Origin: G016756615 sp050958605
Lineage (GTDB): Bacteria > Pseudomonadota > Alphaproteobacteria > Rhizobiales > Rhizobiaceae
Assembly: GCF_050958605.1 (NCBI RefSeq)
Contig: NZ_JBJHDO010000005.1
Location: 186,001 to 250,000 of the forward strand
DNA length: 64,000 bases
Reading direction: 5' to 3'
The position numbers and the translations under genes were made by a program. The first letter of the stretch is position 1, and each line of letters starts with the position of its first letter. The notes beneath the pieces were generated by a model, which did no database searches, was not told the DNA's origin, and worked only from the letters and a program-made list of their open reading frames with translations. Shown here one piece after another: positions 32,977 through 42,859 of this stretch.

Positions 32977-34565
32977 CGGGCGCCGCCCTCGCCACGCCTG
33001 TGCCGGCGCTTCGTATAGAAGGAATGAGCAAGTCCTTCGGTGGGGCACGGGTGCTGGACGGCGTCTCGCTGGAGCTGGCGCGGGGCGAGATCCTCGGACT
33101 GCTCGGCCACAACGGGTCGGGCAAGTCGACGCTGATCAAGTGTCTGGCGGGCTTTCACTGGCCGGACAGGATCGAAAGGCTGGAACTCAACGGTGGTGCC
33201 ACCACAGCCGCCGCGGCCGTAGCGGGCCGCCGCATAGCCTTCGTCCATCAGGATCTCGGGCTGGTGCACGGCCTGACTATCCTGGAGAATTTCCTGCTGA
33301 CTGATCGTCGCGCGCTCTCCGGGCTCTCGATCCCTTGGAAGGAGTTGCGGGCGTCGGTAGGCAAGGCGCTGCGGCGTTTCGGGGTGGATTTCCCCCTCGA
33401 CACTAGGATCGACAGCCTAAGCCAGGCCGATCGATGCCTGATCGCCGTCGTCCGCGCCGTCGAGACGCTGAGCGGGGACGACGGGGACCAGGTCCTCGTC
33501 CTTGACGAGCCTACCCCGTTCCTCCCCGCCTCGGGGGTGGCGAAGCTATTTACGCTGATGCGCAGCTTTGCCCGCGCCGGCGGCAGCATCATTTTTGTCG
33601 CCCACGACATCGACGAGGTGCGTGAGATCACCGACCGCATCGTCGTCTTGCGCAATGGACGCAGGGTTGCGGGGTTCGACACACGTACGACGGGTCGCGA
33701 CGAGATCATCGGGGCGATCGTCGGGCAGACGCTGCAACACCACCACGTTCGCCGCGGTGATGCCGGACGCCTGCGGGGCGACAGCGCCTGGCAGGTCAGC
33801 GGGCTCACGGGCGCGGGGGTCGTCGATTGCAACTTCACCGTCGCGCCCGGGGAAATCCTAGGCGTGACCGGGCTGATCGGCTCCGGCGCCGCCAGCGTGC
33901 CCGAGTTGCTGACCGGCGCCTGCCAGGCGGCCGGCGGCACGCTGCGGGGCCCTGGACAGGCCGCGCCGGATGAGATCGACCTCGCCAGGATACCGCTGCG
34001 CGAGCTGATGGCACGAAACGTGTTTCTGCTGCCCGATGACAGGCTGCGCAAGTCGGGCGTTGGCGAACTGACGATGGCCGAGAACATAGCGCTGCCGGCG
34101 TTGCCGCGTTTCACGCGGGCAATGCGGCTCATGCGGAAGCCGCTCCGGCAGCACATAGAAACCGTGTTGCGCCATTCGGGGGCCATCCCGGCCGATCCGA
34201 ACATGGACCTGCACAGCTTTTCCGGCGGCAATCAGCAGAAGGCGCTGATCGCGAAATGGCTGGCTCTGTCGCCGCGCATCCTTGCCCTTTCGGAGCCGAC
34301 CCAAGGTGTGGATGTCGGCTCGCGGCAGTCGATTTATGCCGCAATCGAGGGCGCGGCGCTCAGGGGCGCGGCGGTGGTCTGCTACAGCAGCGACGCCGGC
34401 GAACTGGAGCAGATCTGCGACCGGGTGCTGATCCTTTCCGGCGGCCGCATCACTGCCGAGCTCGCCGGGGAAACCATCAGCAAGGATGCCATCGTCTCGG
34501 CCACCCTGGGAATGACCGGACCGGCAACGCAGGAAATGAAACGGGGGGCGCTTGAGCGTGGATAA
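32973..34565 (+). CDS. Ribose-type ABC transporter ATP-binding protein with two ATPase domains
   Basis: A 530-residue tandem ABC ATPase of the RbsA/MglA class. Domain 1 has Walker A GHNGSGKSTLIK, a degenerate signature (LSQADRCLIAVVRA) and Walker B VLVLDEPT. Domain 2 has the usual weak Walker A (GLIGSGAAS) and an intact signature (FSGGNQQKALIAKWLA). Its Walker B reads ILALSEPTQGVDVG, with Ser where Asp is normal; the catalytic Glu is kept. The GTG at 32973 overlaps the previous stop. It is one base-pair-coupled unit with the binding protein and permease. Confidence 0.87.
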   Translation: MTGAALATPVPALRIEGMSKSFGGARVLDGVSLELARGEILGLLGHNGSGKSTLIKCLAGFHWPDRIERLELNGGATTAAAAVAGRRIAFVHQDLGLVHGLTILENFLLTDRRALSGLSIPWKELRASVGKALRRFGVDFPLDTRIDSLSQADRCLIAVVRAVETLSGDDGDQVLVLDEPTPFLPASGVAKLFTLMRSFARAGGSIIFVAHDIDEVREITDRIVVLRNGRRVAGFDTRTTGRDEIIGAIVGQTLQHHHVRRGDAGRLRGDSAWQVSGLTGAGVVDCNFTVAPGEILGVTGLIGSGAASVPELLTGACQAAGGTLRGPGQAAPDEIDLARIPLRELMARNVFLLPDDRLRKSGVGELTMAENIALPALPRFTRAMRLMRKPLRQHIETVLRHSGAIPADPNMDLHSFSGGNQQKALIAKWLALSPRILALSEPTQGVDVGSRQSIYAAIEGAALRGAAVVCYSSDAGELEQICDRVLILSGGRITAELAGETISKDAIVSATLGMTGPATQEMKRGALERG

Positions 34566-35526
34566 GAATAAGGCCGGCGGCGGTTCGATCCACGAGCGGA
34601 TCGGGCTGCTTTATGCATGGGCATTGTTGATCGTGGTGTTCCTCATCGTCAAACCCGCCGTCTTTGGATCATTCAACATCTATGCTTCGATCCTGGGCGG
34701 CCAGTCGGCGGTGGTCATGCTGACGCTGGCGCTGATCGTGCCGTTAGCGGCAGGCGAGTTCGATTTGTCGGCGGCCGCGATGCTGGCGCTTTCGGCCATG
34801 ATCATTGCAGTGCTGAACGTGGACATGGGGGTGCCGGTCGGCCTCGCCATCTTGGCGGCGCTGGCGGTGTCGATCGTCGTCGGTACGGTGAATGCGCTAC
34901 TGGTAATCCGCCTCGGGATCGGCTCGCTGATCACGACGCTCGGTATGGCGACGCTCCTGCAGGGCATCGTGCGCTGGATCAGCGATTCGCGCACGATCTA
35001 CGGCATTTCTGACAGTCTGGTCGGGGCCGTGCTCAAATGGCGTATCTTTGGCATCGCGCCGTCCTTCTACTACACGCTGATCCTGTGTGTGGTGCTGTGG
35101 TACGTCTTCACCCGCACGCCTTTCGGCATGAAGCTTCTCTTCGTCGGCCGCGGGCCCGAGGTCGCTCGTCTCAACGGTGTCGCGGTCGACCGCGTGCGGA
35201 TGGGGGCGCTGATCTCCTCCTCCTTCATCGCTGCGCTCGGTGGGGTGATCTATGCCGGTACGTCTGGCGCGGCTGATCCCGTATCAGGCTTCACGCTGCT
35301 GCTTCCCGCCTTTGCCGGGGCATTCCTCGGCTCCACTGCCATAACACCGGGCCGGTTCAACCCGTGGGGCTCGCTCTTCGGGATGTACTTCCTGGCTACC
35401 GGCATCACCGGGCTCGTCACCATCGGCGCGCCATCCTTCGTGCAGGACCTGTTCTATGGCGGGGCGCTGATCGTCGCCGTCGCAATCGCGCAGCTTTTGC
35501 GACGCTGGCGCGAGAAGCGGGCCTGA
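34552..35526 (+). CDS. Ribose-type ABC transporter permease
   Basis: A 324-residue polytopic permease of the RbsC family. Motifs are LALIVPLAAGEFDLSAAAMLALSAM, AGEFDLS being the RbsC hallmark, and GSLITTLGMATLLQGIVRW. Its start overlaps the ATPase gene by about 14 bases; TTG at 34552 or GTG at 34558 are both possible. A single permease with a tandem ATPase completes the importer. The hydantoinase gene follows after 19 bases, so import and catabolism share one transcript. Confidence 0.88.
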   Translation: MSVDKNKAGGGSIHERIGLLYAWALLIVVFLIVKPAVFGSFNIYASILGGQSAVVMLTLALIVPLAAGEFDLSAAAMLALSAMIIAVLNVDMGVPVGLAILAALAVSIVVGTVNALLVIRLGIGSLITTLGMATLLQGIVRWISDSRTIYGISDSLVGAVLKWRIFGIAPSFYYTLILCVVLWYVFTRTPFGMKLLFVGRGPEVARLNGVAVDRVRMGALISSSFIAALGGVIYAGTSGAADPVSGFTLLLPAFAGAFLGSTAITPGRFNPWGSLFGMYFLATGITGLVTIGAPSFVQDLFYGGALIVAVAIAQLLRRWREKRA

Positions 35527-35545
35527 GTATGACAGAGAGGAAAGA

Positions 35546-37636
35546 ATGACCGATCAAACTCCGATCAGGGCCGGGGCCGGCTATATTCTAGGTGCCGATA
35601 TCGGCGGCACCTTTACCGACCTTCTGGCGGTGCGAGAGGCCGATGGCGCGCTGTTTACCGCCAAGGTGCCCTCGACCCCACATGATCCGTCGATCGCCGT
35701 TCTGAACGGGATCGAGCGCATCACCGAACAGCACGGCATTCCAGCCGAGGCAATCCATACCGTGATGCACGGCACCACCGTGGCAACCAACGCCGTGCTG
35801 ACGCGGGGCGGGGTGAAGGTCGGGCTGTTGACGACCAAGGGATTCCGTGACGTGTTGCACATCGGGCGTTCCTTCGTCCCTGGCAATCTCGGCGCCTGGG
35901 TGACCTGGGAGCGGCCCGAACCGCTGGTGCCGCTGTCCTCGGTCGTTGAGGTCGACGAACGAATCGCTGCTGACGGCACTGTCCTGACCCCGCTGGACGA
36001 GTCCGCCCTGCGTCGCGATATCCGAAGGCTGCGCGACGAAGGGATCGAGGCGCTGACGATTTCTTTCCTGAACGCCTATGTCGATGGCGCACATGAGCGC
36101 CGCGCCCGTGAGATCGCGCAGGAGGAGTTGCCGGGCATCCAGGTCTCGATCAGCTCTGAAGTGGCGCCCGAGATGTATGAATACGAGCGTACGGTCACGA
36201 CCGTCGTGAATTCCTATGTCGGCCCCATCGTCAAGAAGTACGTCGACAACCTGCAGAGCCTGCTGCAAGCGAAAATCCCCAATGTGAATCTGCGCATCCT
36301 GCGCTCCGATGGAGGCCTTTCCTCGGGCGAGGCTGCTGCAGCCTCGCCCGTCAACCTGCTGATGAGCGGCCCGGCGGGTGGCGTGGCGGGCGCGATCTGG
36401 GTCGCGAAACAGGCCGGCTTTCCAGATTTCCTGACCTTCGACATGGGGGGTACCTCGACCGATGTGGCCTTGGTGCAGGGCCACGAGGCGCGCACCCGGC
36501 GCGAAACGGCGGTGCATGAGGTGATCGTGCGCGCGCCCTCGATCGATGTGAAGACGGTGGGGGCGGGTGGGGGCTCCATCGCCTTCGTGCCCGAACTGAC
36601 CAAGGCGCTGCGGGTTGGTCCGAAAAGCGCGGGGGCAGTGCCAGGGCCTGCGGCTTATATGAAGGGGGGAGCCGAGCCGACGGTTACGGATGCCAATGTC
36701 GTCCTTGGCTACCTGCCTGCCGATGTCCGCCTTGGCGGCGATATGAAGATCGATGTCTCCTTGGCCGAGAAGGCGATGGAGAAGGTGGCCGGGCCGCTTG
36801 GCCTTTCGATCCGCGAGGCTGCCGAAGGCGTTATCGACATCGTCAATGAGAACATGTTTGGCGCGTTGCGCCTTGTCTCGGTCGAGATGGGTTACGACCC
36901 CCGCGATTTCGCGCTGATGGCCTTCGGCGGGGCCGGCCCGCTGCATGCCAATGCGCTTGGCGCATTGCTGCAGAGCTGGCCTGTCATCATTCCGCCGGGA
37001 CCGGGTGTCCTTTGCGCCTATGGCGATGCCACGACCAAGATGCGCAATGAAGGCGCGCGTAGCTTCGTACGGCGTTTTGGCGACACCTCGGCAGAAGAGA
37101 TCCGCGCGGTTCTCGCGCCCTTGAAAGGCGAGGCCGCGGCGGGGCTCGAGGGGGATATGGCGCCGAAGTTCACCTATCAGGCCGATGTGCGCTATTGCGG
37201 GCAGGGCCTCGTGATGCCCATCGACCTGAGTGAGGAGGATCTGGCGGGCGATATCACTGCCATCCTGCGGCAGCGCTTTGACAGCACGCATGAACAATTG
37301 TTCGTCTTCGCGCTGGATACGGAATGCGAACTCGTGAACCTGCGCGCCACGGCCGAGGCTGGAGGCCTCGATCTGGCTGCCCGCCGCCTGCCGGAGAGGG
37401 CCGGCACTCCCGCCGCTACGCCGATTGGGACGACCAGGATCTTCCACCGGGGTGAAGAACACGAGGCCGGGCTTTACGACCGCGCGCTTCTGAGGGCGGG
37501 CGACCGCGTGCCCGGACCGGCCATCGTGACCGAGATGGACACGACCTCGCTAATCCTGCCGGGGCACTACGGTGACATCTCGCCCGACGGCTCGATCCTG
37601 ATCTATCCGAACGACCACAGACAGGCGGAGGCCTGA
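35546..37636 (+). CDS. hyuA: Hydantoinase/oxoprolinase-family subunit A (HyuA)
   Basis: A 696-residue subunit of the ATP-dependent hydantoinase / 5-oxoprolinase / acetophenone carboxylase family. The actin-like ATP-binding core shows GADIGGTFTDLLAV, HGTTVATNAVLTRGG, and DMGGTSTDVALVQG. The FGGAGPLHANALGALL segment lies at about residue 460. It acts with HyuB on a cyclic amide, ureide or ketone, using ATP. AGGAAAG precedes the ATG at 35546. The family name says little about substrate: members include N-methylhydantoinase, 5-oxoprolinase and caprolactamase. Confidence 0.9.
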   Translation: MTDQTPIRAGAGYILGADIGGTFTDLLAVREADGALFTAKVPSTPHDPSIAVLNGIERITEQHGIPAEAIHTVMHGTTVATNAVLTRGGVKVGLLTTKGFRDVLHIGRSFVPGNLGAWVTWERPEPLVPLSSVVEVDERIAADGTVLTPLDESALRRDIRRLRDEGIEALTISFLNAYVDGAHERRAREIAQEELPGIQVSISSEVAPEMYEYERTVTTVVNSYVGPIVKKYVDNLQSLLQAKIPNVNLRILRSDGGLSSGEAAAASPVNLLMSGPAGGVAGAIWVAKQAGFPDFLTFDMGGTSTDVALVQGHEARTRRETAVHEVIVRAPSIDVKTVGAGGGSIAFVPELTKALRVGPKSAGAVPGPAAYMKGGAEPTVTDANVVLGYLPADVRLGGDMKIDVSLAEKAMEKVAGPLGLSIREAAEGVIDIVNENMFGALRLVSVEMGYDPRDFALMAFGGAGPLHANALGALLQSWPVIIPPGPGVLCAYGDATTKMRNEGARSFVRRFGDTSAEEIRAVLAPLKGEAAAGLEGDMAPKFTYQADVRYCGQGLVMPIDLSEEDLAGDITAILRQRFDSTHEQLFVFALDTECELVNLRATAEAGGLDLAARRLPERAGTPAATPIGTTRIFHRGEEHEAGLYDRALLRAGDRVPGPAIVTEMDTTSLILPGHYGDISPDGSILIYPNDHRQAEA

Positions 37637-37637
37637 T

Positions 37638-39506
37638 ATGCCCGCAAAGATCATCCAGCCCAATACGGCATCCTACAACCGCGTCGATGTGAATGTCGTC
37701 ACGGTGGACATCATCGAGAACGCGCTGCGCAATGCCCGCAGCGAGATGGACGCGGTGATCTTCCGCACCGCCATGTCGCCCGGCATACGCGAACAGCACG
37801 ACGCCTTTCCCATCATCGCCAACTCTAACGGACTGATGGTGGTGGGGCAGTTCGGTTCGTTCATCCATGGCTTCCTGGAAGCCTATGACGGGACCATCGA
37901 GGAAGGCGACGTCTTCCTGACCAATGACCCTTATTCCTGCAACGGCGCGATCAGCCATCTGAACGATTGGCTGGTCCTGATGCCGCTCTTCCACGAAGGG
38001 CGGCTTGCCGCATGGGCCGCTATGTTCGGCCATATGACGGACACCGGCGGCCGGGTGCCGGGTTCGTTGCCGACCGATGCGCAGCAGATCTTCGAGGAGG
38101 GCATCCAGATCCCGCCGGTCAAGATCATGCGCGGCAATGTCCTGGCCGACGACATCCTGAAGATCTGCCTGCGCAACAGCCGCGTGCCGGAATGGAATCG
38201 CGCCGACCTGATGGCGCTGATCGCCGCTGTGAAACTGGCCGAGCGGCGCATCCACGAACTGTCGCTGCGCTTCGGGGCCGACACGCTGTATTCCGCGATG
38301 GAAATGCTGCTGGAGCGCAACCTGAACGCCTTCCGCCGGGTGATCCGCGAGGTGGTTCCGGAGACGCCGGTGAGCTTCGCCGATTACATCGACGATGACG
38401 GCATGGGCAACGGCCCTTTCAAGATCGCGTGCTCGATGTGGCGCGAGGGCGACCGGGCCATCTTCGACTTCTCCGGCACCGATCCTCAGTCCACGTCTTC
38501 GGTGAACTATTATCTGCAGGACGAGCAGTTCAAGATGATCTTCGGGGCCTATACTTCGAAGCTGTTCGACCCGCAGATTGTCTTCAACGACGGCTATTAC
38601 GAGTTGATCGACGTGCGCATTCCGGAAGGCAGCCTGCTGCGGCCGCGGCGCCCGGCGGCGCTGTCCTGCCGCACGCACCTGCTTTGCCGCATGTTCGACC
38701 TGGTCTCCGGGCTGCTCGGCCAAGGCAAGCCCGAAGCGATGTGCGGTGCAGGCTGGTCGGCCAGCCCGCACCTCATGTATTCCGGCTTCGATGCCAAAGG
38801 CGACTGGTTCCAGCTTTATCAGATCGGCTTCGGTGGCCTGCCGGCGCGCCCGGTTGGCGACGGCGTCGACGGCCATTCGTTGTGGCCTTCCTTCATGAAC
38901 ATTCCGACGGAATATCTGGAGGCCTATTTCCCGCTGGTGATCCGCCACACGCAGATCATCCCCGACAGCGGTGGCCCTGGCCTGCATCGCGGCGGCAACG
39001 GAATCTCCATCGCCTACGAATTCCGCGAGCCGGGCGAGATCTCGATCCACGACGATCGCTGGATGACTCATCCCTGGGGCGTCAATGGCGGGAAGGCGGC
39101 CGGGCGCAGCAAGCGGCGGCTGGACAGGATCTCGGGCGCGAGCGAGCTGGTGGCCTCGAAATGCGATCGGATCAAGGTCACCAAGGGCGACGTGCTGACC
39201 ATGGATACATGGGGCGGCGGGGGCTGGGGCGACCCGCTGAAGCGGCCGGCCCGGCGTGTGGCGGAAGACGCCCGCAACGGGCTGATCACCCAGGAAGGCG
39301 CCCGCGATTATGGCGTGGTCCTCGATAAGTCCTTCGAGGTGGACGAGGCGGCGACCGAGGCGCTTCGCGCCCGGATGGCAGCAGAGGCGGGTGCGCTGCA
39401 GAGTTTCGATTTCGGCGGCACCATCCAGGAGCTGATCGACCGCTGCGAAGTGGAGACCGGCATACCGGCGCCGCAACGATCGTCAACCGAGCGCCATGCG
39501 GCCTGA
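37638..39506 (+). CDS. hyuB: Hydantoinase/oxoprolinase-family subunit B (HyuB)
   Basis: A 622-residue partner of the HyuA-like protein. Family motifs are RSEMDAVIFRTAMSPGIREQHDAFP, DVFLTNDPYSCNGAISHLNDW and WGGGGWGDPLKR near the C-terminus. It starts one base after the HyuA stop, so the two are translationally coupled. The size is slightly above many HyuB proteins (about 520-600), with an extra C-terminal 60-residue tail. Together they probably open a ring in an ATP-driven step. Confidence 0.89.
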   Translation: MPAKIIQPNTASYNRVDVNVVTVDIIENALRNARSEMDAVIFRTAMSPGIREQHDAFPIIANSNGLMVVGQFGSFIHGFLEAYDGTIEEGDVFLTNDPYSCNGAISHLNDWLVLMPLFHEGRLAAWAAMFGHMTDTGGRVPGSLPTDAQQIFEEGIQIPPVKIMRGNVLADDILKICLRNSRVPEWNRADLMALIAAVKLAERRIHELSLRFGADTLYSAMEMLLERNLNAFRRVIREVVPETPVSFADYIDDDGMGNGPFKIACSMWREGDRAIFDFSGTDPQSTSSVNYYLQDEQFKMIFGAYTSKLFDPQIVFNDGYYELIDVRIPEGSLLRPRRPAALSCRTHLLCRMFDLVSGLLGQGKPEAMCGAGWSASPHLMYSGFDAKGDWFQLYQIGFGGLPARPVGDGVDGHSLWPSFMNIPTEYLEAYFPLVIRHTQIIPDSGGPGLHRGGNGISIAYEFREPGEISIHDDRWMTHPWGVNGGKAAGRSKRRLDRISGASELVASKCDRIKVTKGDVLTMDTWGGGGWGDPLKRPARRVAEDARNGLITQEGARDYGVVLDKSFEVDEAATEALRARMAAEAGALQSFDFGGTIQELIDRCEVETGIPAPQRSSTERHAA

Positions 39507-39524
39507 TCGCTGACGGAGGACTAG

Positions 39525-39929
39525 ATGAGTGACGCGAAACTGGCCGCGGGAGGGCATCCTCCGGCAGCGATCCTCCATGGCTCGGACACCGGCTTCAGCG
39601 AGGTGCCCGGCACCCGCTTCGAGATGCGCGAGAACGGTCTGCAGTCCGCCAGCGGCGGGGCCTACACCGCACGGATCTTCCGTGCCACCTCGGGCGGCGC
39701 GGTCGCCCCGGCCATGCATTGGCACGATGCGGCCTTTCAGTATGTCCATGTCCTGAAGGGCGAGATCGAGTTCCAGCTTGACGGTGGCGCTCGGCGGACG
39801 CTCAGGGCGGGGGACGCGATCTGGCAGCCGAAGGGATGCCTGCATTGCGTGACCTATGTCTCGGCGGATCTGGAATTGTTGGAGATTTTCTCGCCCGCAG
39901 AGATCGCGACGATCCGGGTGAACGAATGA
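39525..39929 (+). CDS. Cupin-domain protein
   Basis: A 134-residue single-cupin protein with the metal-binding first motif AMHWHDAAFQYVHVLKGEIEFQLDGG (His-x-His and the later Glu) and a second motif GDAIWQPKGCLHCV. Such proteins may act as small dioxygenases, isomerases or ligand sensors. It sits between HyuB and the thiamine-diphosphate enzyme and overlaps the latter by 4 bases (ATGA), implying a role in the same pathway. The function is unassigned. Confidence 0.82.
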   Translation: MSDAKLAAGGHPPAAILHGSDTGFSEVPGTRFEMRENGLQSASGGAYTARIFRATSGGAVAPAMHWHDAAFQYVHVLKGEIEFQLDGGARRTLRAGDAIWQPKGCLHCVTYVSADLELLEIFSPAEIATIRVNE

Positions 39930-41593
39930 ACAACCGATTCGATCCTTCCCTCCGGCCCCAGACGACGGGCGAGGCGCTCATTGGAGCGCTGGCCGCACGC
40001 GGCGTCACTCACGTCTTCGGCATTCCTGGCGTCCATACGATCGAACTCTACCGAGGGCTTGCGGAAAGCCGGCTGGAACATGTGCTGTCCAAGCACGAGC
40101 AGGGCGCAGGCTTCATGGCCGACGGCTACGCGCGGACCACCGGCAAGCCCGCCGCGTGCTTCCTGATCACCGGGCCGGGGGTCACCAACGCGCTGACTGC
40201 GGTGGGCCAAGCCTATTCGGACTCGGTTCCGATGCTGCTCATCGCCTCCACGCTGGACGTGAGCGACCACGGTCGCCAACGCGGCAGGCTGCATGAATCC
40301 CGCAATCAGCGCGCCATGGCCGAGCAGGTGACTGCCTTCGCCGCGACTTGCTGGCGCCCCGAGGACGTGCCGGAATATCTCGACCGCGCCTTTGCCCTCT
40401 TTGACAGCCGTCGCCCGCGCCCGGTCTATCTCGACATTCCGATGGACGTACTTTCCGCGCCAGTGCGAGGCGACTGGACGCCGCGGCGGCTTTCGACACG
40501 GCCTGCGGCGCGGCCACAAGACATCGTGCGTGCCGCTGGCCTTCTCGCCGGGGCGCGGCGGCCTATGATGATCGTCGGCGGCGGCGCACGGGGGGCGGCA
40601 GGCGATCTGCGCGTTCTCGCCGAGCATCTGGCCGCGCCGGTATTCTCCACTATCGCGGGCAAGGGCATACTGCCGGCCGACCATCCGCTGTGGCTCGACG
40701 CGGTGCTGCATCGCGACGACGGCCGCGCCCTGTTGGCCGAGGCTGACGTGGTATTGACCGTGGGGTCCGAGCTGGCACAGAGTGAATTCCTGACCGGGGC
40801 GCCCCTGCCGCTTGCCGGCGAGATGATCCGCATCGACATCGACCACGAGCAGCTATGCGACCAGCATGCCACGACGCTGCCGATTCTGGCCGACGCCGCG
40901 CCGGCGGTAGCCGGAATCCTTGAGGCGGTCCGCTCCATGGCACCAGCCCGCTCCCGCGGCGAGATCGAAACGCAGGTGGCACGGCTCCGTGCTGAATTGC
41001 GCGCTGGTGAGAAGGGCCTCGATGCCGTCTACCTGATGGCGCTTGAGACCATCAGCACCAGCCTGCCTAGCGAGACGATGATCTTCACCGATATGACGAC
41101 CATCGCCTATGCCGGGAACTATCTCTACCCCGCAACGACGACCGGTCGCTGGATTCATCCGGCGGGATTCGGGTCGCTTGGTTATGCCTTGCCCGCCGCC
41201 ATTGGCGCCGCCATCGGCAAGCCGGGCTCGAGGGTGGTCGCCATAGTCGGCGATGGCGGCTTCCAGTTCACCTTGACGGAGCTTGCCGTCATGGCCGAAC
41301 TGCGTCTCCCGGTCGTGGTCTTGCTGTGGAACAACAACTGCTTCGGCCAGATCCACAAGGGTATGGTCCAACGCAATGTCGTGCCCGTCGGCACCGTCTA
41401 CCCGACGCCCGACTTCCTGGCCATCGCACAGGCCTACGGCATCGCCTCGCATGCCCCTGCCACAGCCGACGAGGCCTCACGCACGATTGCGGAAGCGATC
41501 GCCGCCGGAGCGCCCGCCGTGATCGAACTAACGCCGGACCTGTTCGGCGCCACCGAGACGACGCTCAAGCTTCTCGATGCTGCCGGAAGCTGA
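39926..41593 (+). CDS. Thiamine-diphosphate-dependent decarboxylase (AruI/acetolactate-synthase-like)
   Basis: A 555-residue ThDP enzyme. Glu58 in SKHEQGAGFMADGYAR activates the cofactor. The metal/diphosphate motif begins GDGGF at residue 442 and ends NNN. The N-terminal HVFGIPGVHTIELYRGL resembles AruI, the 5-guanidino-2-oxopentanoate (2-ketoarginine) decarboxylase, more than true acetolactate synthase. The likely reaction is decarboxylation of a 2-oxo acid derived from the imported compound. The start at 39926 overlaps the cupin stop; a longer frame from 39836 lies in that gene. Confidence 0.85.
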   Translation: MNNRFDPSLRPQTTGEALIGALAARGVTHVFGIPGVHTIELYRGLAESRLEHVLSKHEQGAGFMADGYARTTGKPAACFLITGPGVTNALTAVGQAYSDSVPMLLIASTLDVSDHGRQRGRLHESRNQRAMAEQVTAFAATCWRPEDVPEYLDRAFALFDSRRPRPVYLDIPMDVLSAPVRGDWTPRRLSTRPAARPQDIVRAAGLLAGARRPMMIVGGGARGAAGDLRVLAEHLAAPVFSTIAGKGILPADHPLWLDAVLHRDDGRALLAEADVVLTVGSELAQSEFLTGAPLPLAGEMIRIDIDHEQLCDQHATTLPILADAAPAVAGILEAVRSMAPARSRGEIETQVARLRAELRAGEKGLDAVYLMALETISTSLPSETMIFTDMTTIAYAGNYLYPATTTGRWIHPAGFGSLGYALPAAIGAAIGKPGSRVVAIVGDGGFQFTLTELAVMAELRLPVVVLLWNNNCFGQIHKGMVQRNVVPVGTVYPTPDFLAIAQAYGIASHAPATADEASRTIAEAIAAGAPAVIELTPDLFGATETTLKLLDAAGS

Positions 41594-41611
41594 CCCGAAA
41601 CCAGGATTGCC

Positions 41612-42859
41612 ATGATGTGTCTGCCTCCCGAAGTTCGCGCCGATCTCGGCCGTTTCCTTGCCACGCTGGAAGCCTCCTCCTCGATCGGGAAGGGGCGCGA
41701 GAGTGGTCTTTGCCGCCTGACCCTCACCGAGTCCGACCGCCAAATGCGGGACCTGTTCGTGCAATGGTGCCACGAGGCCGGACTTCGCGTTACCGTCGAC
41801 GGCATCGGCAGCATCTTCGCGCGACGTGACGGGACCGAGGACCTGCCGCCGGTGCTGGTGGGCAGCCATCTCGACACGCAGGAGAATGGCGGCCGCTTTG
41901 ACGGGATCGTCGGCGTCCTTGGCGCCTTGGAGGTGGTACGGCGGCTGAACGATCTGGGCGTCGCCACCCGCCGTCCGATCGAGATCGTCAATTGGACGAA
42001 CGAGGAGGGCGCGCGCTTCTCGCCGCCGATGGTGGCTTCCGGCTGTTTCGTCGGCGACTACGCGCTCGACTGGGCGCTTGGCCTCAAGGACGCGCAGGGT
42101 ACAACCATCGGGCAGGCGCTGGAGGTCATCGGCTATCGCGGGGAGGCGGCCGTAGGCGGTCGCGAAATCGATTCCTATTTCGAGCTGCACATCGAGCAGG
42201 GCGATGTACTCGATCGGACGAGCCATGAAGTTGGAATCGTCACCCACGCCTATTCCTCCCACGGCATGTTGGTCGAGTATCGTGGCGAGACCGCTCATAC
42301 CGGCCCCTGGCCGATGGCCAAGCGCAAGAACGCCCTAGTCGCGGGTGCGCGGCTTCTGGTCGCCGTCGACGACCTTGGATGGCAGCATGCCGAGACCGGC
42401 GGCAAAGCCACGGCGGCTCGGCTTTCGGCCTCGCCGAACAAGGCCGGCCTCCTGTCGGATTGGGCGGAGGCCGTCTGCGACGTTCGACACGAAGATCCCG
42501 AAGTGGCAGAGCTCATGCGCATCAAGATGCTGCGTGCCGTGGGCGAGGCGGGGATCCGTGCCGGCTGCGAATATCGCGTGCTCGATCAATGGAGCTGGGG
42601 CGGCGACATCTTCGACAAGGCGATGGTGGATCATGTGCGCGATGCGGTGGAAAAACTCGGGCTTAACGGGCTGGAGCTACCCAGCCAAGCCGGTCACGAC
42701 GCCTATTTCTTGGCGAAGCATGTTCCCACGGCGATGATCTTCACGCCCTGCAAGGACGGAATCACCCACAACAACAATGAGCTGGCCACGCCTGACATGT
42801 TGGAGCCGGGTCTCAACGTCTTGCTCCACGCTGTCATGGCTCGTGCCGATCGGCCCTGA
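41612..42859 (+). CDS. M20-family N-carbamoyl-L-amino-acid hydrolase (HyuC/AmaB-like)
   Basis: A 415-residue dinuclear metalloamidase. Metal residues are His86 and Asp88 (GSHLDT), Asp97 (GRFDGIVG), Glu131-Glu132 (NEEG), His193 (ELHIEQGD) and His386 (GITHNNNE). Enzymes of this family finish hydantoin breakdown by hydrolysing the N-carbamoyl amino acid to amino acid, CO2 and ammonia. That fits its place after HyuA and HyuB. Its 3' end overlaps the convergent LysR gene by 26 bases. It is a different gene from the family member at the start of the window. Confidence 0.87.
   Translation: MMCLPPEVRADLGRFLATLEASSSIGKGRESGLCRLTLTESDRQMRDLFVQWCHEAGLRVTVDGIGSIFARRDGTEDLPPVLVGSHLDTQENGGRFDGIVGVLGALEVVRRLNDLGVATRRPIEIVNWTNEEGARFSPPMVASGCFVGDYALDWALGLKDAQGTTIGQALEVIGYRGEAAVGGREIDSYFELHIEQGDVLDRTSHEVGIVTHAYSSHGMLVEYRGETAHTGPWPMAKRKNALVAGARLLVAVDDLGWQHAETGGKATAARLSASPNKAGLLSDWAEAVCDVRHEDPEVAELMRIKMLRAVGEAGIRAGCEYRVLDQWSWGGDIFDKAMVDHVRDAVEKLGLNGLELPSQAGHDAYFLAKHVPTAMIFTPCKDGITHNNNELATPDMLEPGLNVLLHAVMARADRP

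Noticed and set aside
35588..39476. Very long open frames on the minus strand (about 620 and 690 codons) opposite the hydantoinase genes
   Set aside because: They lie exactly opposite well-supported HyuA and HyuB genes, have histidine/arginine-rich, low-complexity translations and no domain. They reflect GC-rich third positions.
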